A stretch of 18,163 bases of DNA, taken from positions 1-18,163 of the forward strand of contig CAJWRY010000018.1 of assembly GCA_913046155.1 (NCBI GenBank), read 5' to 3'. Below, one piece after another: positions 14,466-18,163 of this stretch. This DNA comes from an uncultured Candidatus Nemicrothrix sp. (GTDB lineage Bacteria > Actinomycetota > Acidimicrobiia > Acidimicrobiales > UBA8592). The notes under the pieces are model-generated. The model was given only the letters and a program-made list of their open reading frames with translations. It was not told the origin of the DNA and ran no database searches. A program made the position numbers and the translations under genes. Every line of letters begins with the position of its first letter. Within the stretch, counting starts at the first letter, position 1.

Positions 14466-14588
14466 ATGATTTGCGAAGCTTGTAAAAAAGATTATGAACC
14501 TGAGGAATCATATTGTCCCTATTGTTCAGCAGTGAACCAAACGGTCTTCAATGATGAAGAAATGATCGTGAACGATTATTTTGAGTAG
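14466..14588 (+). CDS. Small zinc-ribbon protein
   Basis: The product has 40 residues from ATG 14466. Two CxxC knuckles, C3-x2-C6 and C17-P-Y-C20, separated by ten residues, form a compact zinc-ribbon. The rest is an acidic tail (N-D-E-E-M-I-V-N-D-Y-F-E). The same frame is open upstream through the tRNA, but the ATG 5 nt after the tRNA is the sensible start. No promoter or ribosome binding site fits in 5 nt, so it is probably expressed from the tRNA transcript. The perfect knuckle spacing and the stop shortly after the fold argue for a real gene. No specific family is recognised, and similar short zinc-ribbons may bind nucleic acid or protein partners. Confidence 0.6.
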   Translation: MICEACKKDYEPEESYCPYCSAVNQTVFNDEEMIVNDYFE

Positions 14589-14620
14589 CTAATAAAAGGG
14601 TGAATTAAATTGCATTTGGC

Positions 14621-14632
14621 TATATTGATTCT
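14621..14632 (+). promoter_or_regulatory. Candidate -10 box for a leaderless thioredoxin transcript
   Basis: TATATT at 14621-14626 is followed by 6 nt (GATTCT) and then the ATG at 14633, so transcription would begin at or next to the A of the start codon. No Shine-Dalgarno precedes the ATG. The -35 region around 14598-14603 is weak, as is often so in actinobacteria. Inference from sequence spacing. Confidence 0.5.
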
Positions 14633-15334
14633 ATGAAGTCAGTAACCGATGAAACCTTCAACAATGATGTAGTAATTCGTTCCGAAACGCTCCCGGTCAT
14701 AGTTGATTTGTGGGCGCCTTGGTGCGAGCCATGTAAATCGTTAACACCTATCCTCGAGACCGTTGTCGCTAAAACAAATGGAGATGTAGAGCTCGTAGCG
14801 GTCAATATTGATGAAAATCCACAAATACGACAGACTTTCCAAGTGCAGAGTATCCCCGCCGTGTACGCATTTAAAGACGGGGCAGTAGTAAACGGGTTTA
14901 TGGGGGCGCAAGGAGAAGATGCTGTACAAGAGTTCGTTGATAGTTTAAGACCGACTGAGCAAGATGCGATTATTGATAATTTGCTTGCAGAAGGCTCGGA
15001 AGAATCTTTGTCTGAGATCCTCTTAGCAGTCCCTGACCATGTTGAAGCAGTCACTGCACTTGCGACAATATTTGTTGATAGCGGTAGAGTTGACGAAGCA
15101 CTAGCACTTCTTAAGAGAATCCCCGAAAGTTCCGAGACTAGAAGAATTGAAGCTTTGGCAAGAACCGGCGATGTCCCACCTGAAGAAATTATCGAGAGGC
15201 TTGAATCTCTTCTTGAACATGTCACTGAAAATGATGAAGCTCGTAAAGAGTTCGTTGACCTTTTGGATGTTCTTGGTTCTGAGTCTGAGGAAGCAAATAG
15301 TTTCAGAAGAAAACTTGCTTCGAAACTATTCTAG
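14633..15334 (+). CDS. Thioredoxin-domain protein with helical C-terminal (TPR-like) extension
   Basis: The product has 233 residues. The thioredoxin domain (1-106) has the active site W-A-P-W-C-E-P-C (C31, C34), the conserved buried D25 and the cis-proline in S-I-P-A (P75). From about 108 a helical, acidic region follows with repeat-like helices (L-L-A-E-G, L-A-V-P-D-H-V-E-A-V-T-A-L-A, V-D-S-G-R-V-D-E-A-L-A-L-L-K-R-I-P), fitting the TPR_20-type tail of YbbN/CnoX-like proteins. Such proteins act as redox-linked chaperones that hold unfolding or oxidised clients. Both cysteines are present, so dithiol-disulfide chemistry is possible. There is no signal peptide, so it acts in the cytoplasm. The start is ATG 14633, 6 nt after a good -10 box. 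holA follows after a 34-nt gap. Confidence 0.88.
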   Translation: MKSVTDETFNNDVVIRSETLPVIVDLWAPWCEPCKSLTPILETVVAKTNGDVELVAVNIDENPQIRQTFQVQSIPAVYAFKDGAVVNGFMGAQGEDAVQEFVDSLRPTEQDAIIDNLLAEGSEESLSEILLAVPDHVEAVTALATIFVDSGRVDEALALLKRIPESSETRRIEALARTGDVPPEEIIERLESLLEHVTENDEARKEFVDLLDVLGSESEEANSFRRKLASKLF

Positions 15335-15356
15335 TTCTTCATCTAATTGTGTGGTG

Positions 15357-15368
15357 TAAGATCTACCC
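15357..15368 (+). promoter_or_regulatory. Candidate -10 box for a leaderless holA transcript
   Basis: TAAGAT (15357-15362) is 6 nt before the GTG start of holA (15369), the same spacing as TATATT has to the ATG of the upstream thioredoxin gene. No Shine-Dalgarno lies between. The upstream -35 region (GTTCTT around 15334-15339) is weak. Confidence 0.4.
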
Positions 15369-16379
15369 GTGAGCAAATTCGATAACGTCTATTTAATACG
15401 AGGCGATGAACCCTCAATTGTTAGTCGTGAATTAGAGAAACTAACAATCTCACTCCTTGAGAATGAGGATAAATCATTAGTAGTCGAAGAGCTACTGGAG
15501 GATGATTATCAAACTGATTCTGAAATTTATTCAGTCGAATCTCTAGTAAGCGCTATTCAAACAGTCCCGTTTCTAACCAGAAAGAGAATTGTAATCGGTC
15601 GTGACTTCGCCCGCTTTTCTAAAAAAGAGGATCTAGAAACCCTATTTGCTTATATGAAGGACCCGATTGAGACTAACTGCCTGATACTTGTTTGGGAGAA
15701 AGGGCCGAAACTACAAAGAGCTAACCAAATACCTAAATCTTTAATTGAGGCAGTTAATGGTTGCGGAGAAGTGATTGATGTTCGTGTTGGCCGAAAGGTT
15801 AATGGCTGGATTAGGGAACAAGTAGGTGAATCATCAATCATGCTGGACGAGGCATCTATAACGCTGTTGGAGAAGAGTGTTGGTGAAGAAATTGCCCGGA
15901 TTCCAGCGATATTGGCAACTCTAGAATCGGTCTTTGGAAGCGGCTCGGACCTGCAGTCATCTGATATCGAACCATACATAGGGCAAGCAGGGAATGTCGT
16001 GCCATGGGAATTGACCGATAGAATTACTTCTGGAAATGCGGCATCAGCGCTTGGAATACTTACAAGGATGCAAGGAAATGGAGCGCAGCATCAAATGCAA
16101 ATTCTGGGTTTCCTATCAAATCACTATTTCCGAATTCTTCAACTGTCTGGTAGAAGCGGAGTGACTTCAGAAGAAGCCGCAAACCTGTTGGGAGATAAGT
16201 CAGCTTACAGGGCCAAGAAGACCTTATCCGAGGCAAATAGGCTGGGGCCCGAAAAATCTAAGCGGGCTATTCAACTACTTGCGGAAGCCGATGTGAACCT
16301 CAGGGGCGGGACTGGAGTACCAGCAGAGACTGTAATGGAGGTTCTCGTAGCCAGATTGTCCTCTCTTTACAAAAGGTAG
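15369..16379 (+). CDS. holA: DNA polymerase III delta subunit
   Basis: The product has 336 residues from GTG 15369, the usual size for HolA. The N-terminus N-V-Y-L-I-R-G-D-E-P is the family start. The middle has L-I-L-V-W-E-K-G-P-K (the inactive ATPase-like core), and the C-terminal helical collar ends in L-L-A-E-A-D-V-N-L-R-G-G-T-G-V-P-A-E-T, with the conserved A-D-x-x-L-K/R-G-G block. The delta subunit opens the sliding clamp within the clamp-loader complex. The gene lies 3 bp from the end of the convergent rpsT. holA next to rpsT is a common order in actinobacteria and supports the call. Confidence 0.93.
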   Translation: MSKFDNVYLIRGDEPSIVSRELEKLTISLLENEDKSLVVEELLEDDYQTDSEIYSVESLVSAIQTVPFLTRKRIVIGRDFARFSKKEDLETLFAYMKDPIETNCLILVWEKGPKLQRANQIPKSLIEAVNGCGEVIDVRVGRKVNGWIREQVGESSIMLDEASITLLEKSVGEEIARIPAILATLESVFGSGSDLQSSDIEPYIGQAGNVVPWELTDRITSGNAASALGILTRMQGNGAQHQMQILGFLSNHYFRILQLSGRSGVTSEEAANLLGDKSAYRAKKTLSEANRLGPEKSKRAIQLLAEADVNLRGGTGVPAETVMEVLVARLSSLYKR

Positions 16380-16382
16380 AAA

Positions 16383-16643
16383 CTAGCTTTCTAGGGAGTT
16401 TAACTTTCTGGAAAGGCGACTTTTCTTCCGTGCTGCGGTATTTTTGTGCAGAATTCCTTTGGCTACTGCTTTGTCAATTTTCTTAACAGCTTCCTGTAAA
16501 TCCTCTGAACTTGTTTCGCCCGATTCAGCATTTTTTAAAGCAGTTTTGACTCGAGAGTTGATCTCGGAACGAATTCCTTTATTTCGAAGACGCCTCTTTT
16601 CATTCTGACGGTTTCGTTTTATTTGACCTTTGATGTTTGCCAC
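16383..16643 (-). CDS. rpsT: 30S ribosomal protein S20
   Basis: The product has 86 residues, rich in lysine and arginine and fully helical, as expected of bS20. It begins M-A-N-I-K-G-Q-I-K-R-N-R-Q-N-E-K-R-R and contains the family blocks S-R-V-K-T-A and K-G-I-L-H-K-N-T-A-A-R-K-K-S-R-L. S20 binds the 5' and 3' minor domains of 16S rRNA. The start is GTG at 16643, with AAGGGC (rc of 16649-16654) 5 nt upstream as ribosome binding site. It is divergent from lepA, with a 120-bp shared upstream region containing an inverted repeat. Confidence 0.96.
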   Translation of the reverse strand: MANIKGQIKRNRQNEKRRLRNKGIRSEINSRVKTALKNAESGETSSEDLQEAVKKIDKAVAKGILHKNTAARKKSRLSRKLNSLES

Positions 16644-16763
16644 GTTTTGCCCTTGTAAAATAGTTCTTATGATCAGGTTGCTATTAATTAGGTAATAGCA
16701 TAACTAGATATTGTATGGTACCGAAGGCAAGCTAAAAAAGTACACTTAACTGCAAGAACTCAA
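16644..16763. promoter_or_regulatory. Divergent rpsT/lepA upstream region
   Basis: This A+T-rich 120-bp region feeds both genes. On the minus strand CATAAG or TATTTT, close to the rpsT ribosome binding site, could be a -10. On the plus strand TAGATATTGTAT (from 16705) offers a -10 for lepA, which would then have a leader of roughly 45 nt. A perfect 8-bp inverted repeat sits in the middle and is listed separately. Confidence 0.4.
16679..16700. promoter_or_regulatory. Inverted repeat between rpsT and lepA
   Basis: TGCTATTA (16679-16686) and TAATAGCA (16693-16700) form a perfect 8-bp dyad around a 6-bp spacer (ATTAGG). Its location between divergent promoters suits a dimeric regulator's operator; it could also form a leader hairpin in the rpsT mRNA. 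There is no T-run, so a terminator is unlikely. Confidence 0.45.
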
Positions 16764-18163
16764 ATGAACCAAGAAAAAATACGAAACATCGCAATAATAG
16801 CTCACATTGATCATGGTAAGTCTACTTTAGCTGACCGGATGCTCGAGTTATGTGGTGCTGTAGACCCTCGGCAGATGCGCGCTCAATACCTTGACTCAAT
16901 GGAGCTGGAGAGAGAGCGCGGAATTACAATAAAACTCCAAAGTGTTCGGTTGCAGCATAAAGAAACTACTATCAATCTGATCGATACACCCGGACATGTT
17001 GATTTCGGGTATGAGGTTTCCAGGTCATTAGCTGCTTGCGAAGGAGTGATACTTCTGGTTGACGCTGCGCAGGGAATAGAAGCACAAACTTTGGCTAACA
17101 CCTTTCTTGCTCTAGAGAATGACCTCGAGATAGTAGTTGCGTTAAATAAAATTGATTTGCCTGCCGCTGAACCTGATCTTTATGCCTCAGAGCTAGAGCA
17201 GGTTCTTGGTATCAAGTCAGATGAGATTTTACGTGTCAGCGCCAAGACCGGTGAGGGCGTTAGTAAGTTGTTGGACAAAGTTGTTGAGAAGGTTCCTTGC
17301 CCTGAGGGAGATATTAGTGCGCCTCTTCAAGCATTAATCTTTGATAGTCACTATGATCAATATCGCGGAGTTGTGAGTTCTATTCGTATTGTAAACGGTG
17401 AAATTTCTCAAGGCGAGAAAGTTCATTTTATGCAACGTGGCACAGGGGCAATCATAGAAGAGATAGGCGTGCGAACTCCTGATTTGAAGACCGTGAAGTC
17501 CTTAGCTGCTGGTGAAGTGGGTTATTTAATTGCAGGCATTAAGGACGTGGGCGAGGCACGTTCCGGAGAAACAATTACTTCCGCAGGAGTGATGGCTGAG
17601 ATGCCCTTAGAAGGTTATCGGGAGCCTAAGCCAATGGTATTTAGCGGGCTGTACCCAATGGATGGGGATGACTACCCGACACTTCGCGATGCTTTGGAGA
17701 AGCTTCGATTAAATGATTCCAGTTTCACCTACGAGCCAGAGACATCAAGTGCTCTGGGGTTTGGTTTTCGGTGTGGGTTCCTTGGTTTGCTTCATATGGA
17801 AATAGTTAGAGAACGTTTAGAAAGAGAATTTGATTTAACTCTTATTTCCACTGCCCCTTCTGTTGAGTACCGTTTGACTTTAACCAATGGTCAGGTTGAA
17901 TACGTTGATAATCCGAGTGATGTCCCGCAAAGTAATAATATGTCCCAGATTGAAGAACCTTATTTGCTGGCATCGGTTATAACTCCTAGTAGCTATACCG
18001 GAACTCTGATGGATCTATGCCAAAGCAGGAGAGGGGAATTAGTAAAGATGGAATATCTCTCACCTGAGCGTGTTGAGCTTTCATATAGGCTCCCGTTAGC
18101 TGAGGTTGTGTTGGACTTCTTTGACCAAATGAAAAGCAGAACACAAGGCTATGCAAGTATGGA
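16764..18163 (+). CDS. lepA: Elongation factor 4 (LepA), 5' part
   Basis: The gene runs off the right edge, and 466 of about 600 codons are present. The G domain has A-H-I-D-H-G-K-S-T near residue 13, L-D-S-M-E-L-E-R-E-R-G-I-T-I-K (the LepA/EF-G switch I), D-T-P-G-H-V-D-F and N-K-I-D. Domain II follows, then the E-P-K-P-M-V-F-S-G-L-Y-P block and the G-F-R-C-G-F-L-G-L-L-H-M-E-I segment, which is specific to LepA. The missing end would hold the LepA-unique C-terminal domain. The factor binds ribosomes, with proposed roles in back-translocation, initiation or 30S biogenesis. The start is ATG 16764. rpsT and holA as neighbours are common in actinobacteria. Confidence 0.96.
   Translation, partial: MNQEKIRNIAIIAHIDHGKSTLADRMLELCGAVDPRQMRAQYLDSMELERERGITIKLQSVRLQHKETTINLIDTPGHVDFGYEVSRSLAACEGVILLVDAAQGIEAQTLANTFLALENDLEIVVALNKIDLPAAEPDLYASELEQVLGIKSDEILRVSAKTGEGVSKLLDKVVEKVPCPEGDISAPLQALIFDSHYDQYRGVVSSIRIVNGEISQGEKVHFMQRGTGAIIEEIGVRTPDLKTVKSLAAGEVGYLIAGIKDVGEARSGETITSAGVMAEMPLEGYREPKPMVFSGLYPMDGDDYPTLRDALEKLRLNDSSFTYEPETSSALGFGFRCGFLGLLHMEIVRERLEREFDLTLISTAPSVEYRLTLTNGQVEYVDNPSDVPQSNNMSQIEEPYLLASVITPSSYTGTLMDLCQSRRGELVKMEYLSPERVELSYRLPLAEVVLDFFDQMKSRTQGYASM

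Noticed and set aside
14620..15225. 201-codon open frame on the minus strand
   Set aside because: It lies antisense inside the well-supported thioredoxin gene, is serine/threonine-rich low-complexity sequence, and shows no recognisable motif.
15650..15979. 109-codon minus-strand frame opposite holA
   Set aside because: Shadow frame inside a clear holA gene, with no motif or ribosome binding site of note.

Overview
The window is a dense stretch of bacterial housekeeping chromosome of moderate-to-low G+C. Its gene content and order point to an actinobacterium, most likely an Acidimicrobiia-like, streamlined (perhaps aquatic) lineage. The main evidence is the order radical-SAM pair - RNase E/G - rplU - rpmA - obgE - proB, the order nadD - LytR_C protein - rsfS, the order holA - rpsT - lepA, a class II DAHP synthase, and frequent GTG/TTG or apparently leaderless starts. 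The lineage is inferred from synteny and family resemblance, not from a search.

Layout: (1) Bases 1-5576, plus strand, form a tightly packed cluster. It holds the 3' end of a radical SAM gene, its TIGR03936-type partner, an RNase E/G, ribosomal proteins L21 and L27, the ribosome-assembly GTPase Obg and glutamate 5-kinase. (2) Bases 5570-12229 are a block of mixed strands: murJ (minus), a MoxR-type AAA ATPase with a CoxE-type VWA protein (plus), class II DAHP synthase (minus) and a sigma-70 family factor (minus). A 288-bp region rich in inverted repeats lies upstream of the sigma gene. (3) Bases 12230-14324, plus strand, hold nadD, a membrane-anchored LytR_C protein with a degenerate LCP-like part, and rsfS. 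(4) Bases 14388-16379, plus strand, hold tRNA-Ala(GGC), a 40-residue zinc-ribbon protein 5 nt after the tRNA, a thioredoxin with a helical (TPR-like) C-terminus, and DNA polymerase III delta. (5) rpsT (minus) and a 3'-truncated lepA (plus) close the window.

Many genes serve ribosome biogenesis or translation (rne, rplU, rpmA, obgE, rsfS, rpsT, lepA, tRNA-Ala). Block 2 sits between two gene sets (obgE-proB and nadD-rsfS) that are neighbours in many Gram-positive genomes. Convergent genes overlap or nearly touch, and no intrinsic terminators are visible between them.

I see no insertion sequence, CRISPR array, prophage or defence island. The points most worth a second look are: an RNase E/G that stops just before the usual zinc-link; a sigma factor with altered promoter-contacting residues and a structured C-rich leader; a degenerate LCP protein; a hairpin over the junction into rsfS; a micro-gene abutting tRNA-Ala; and several start codons 6-10 nt after a -10-like box.
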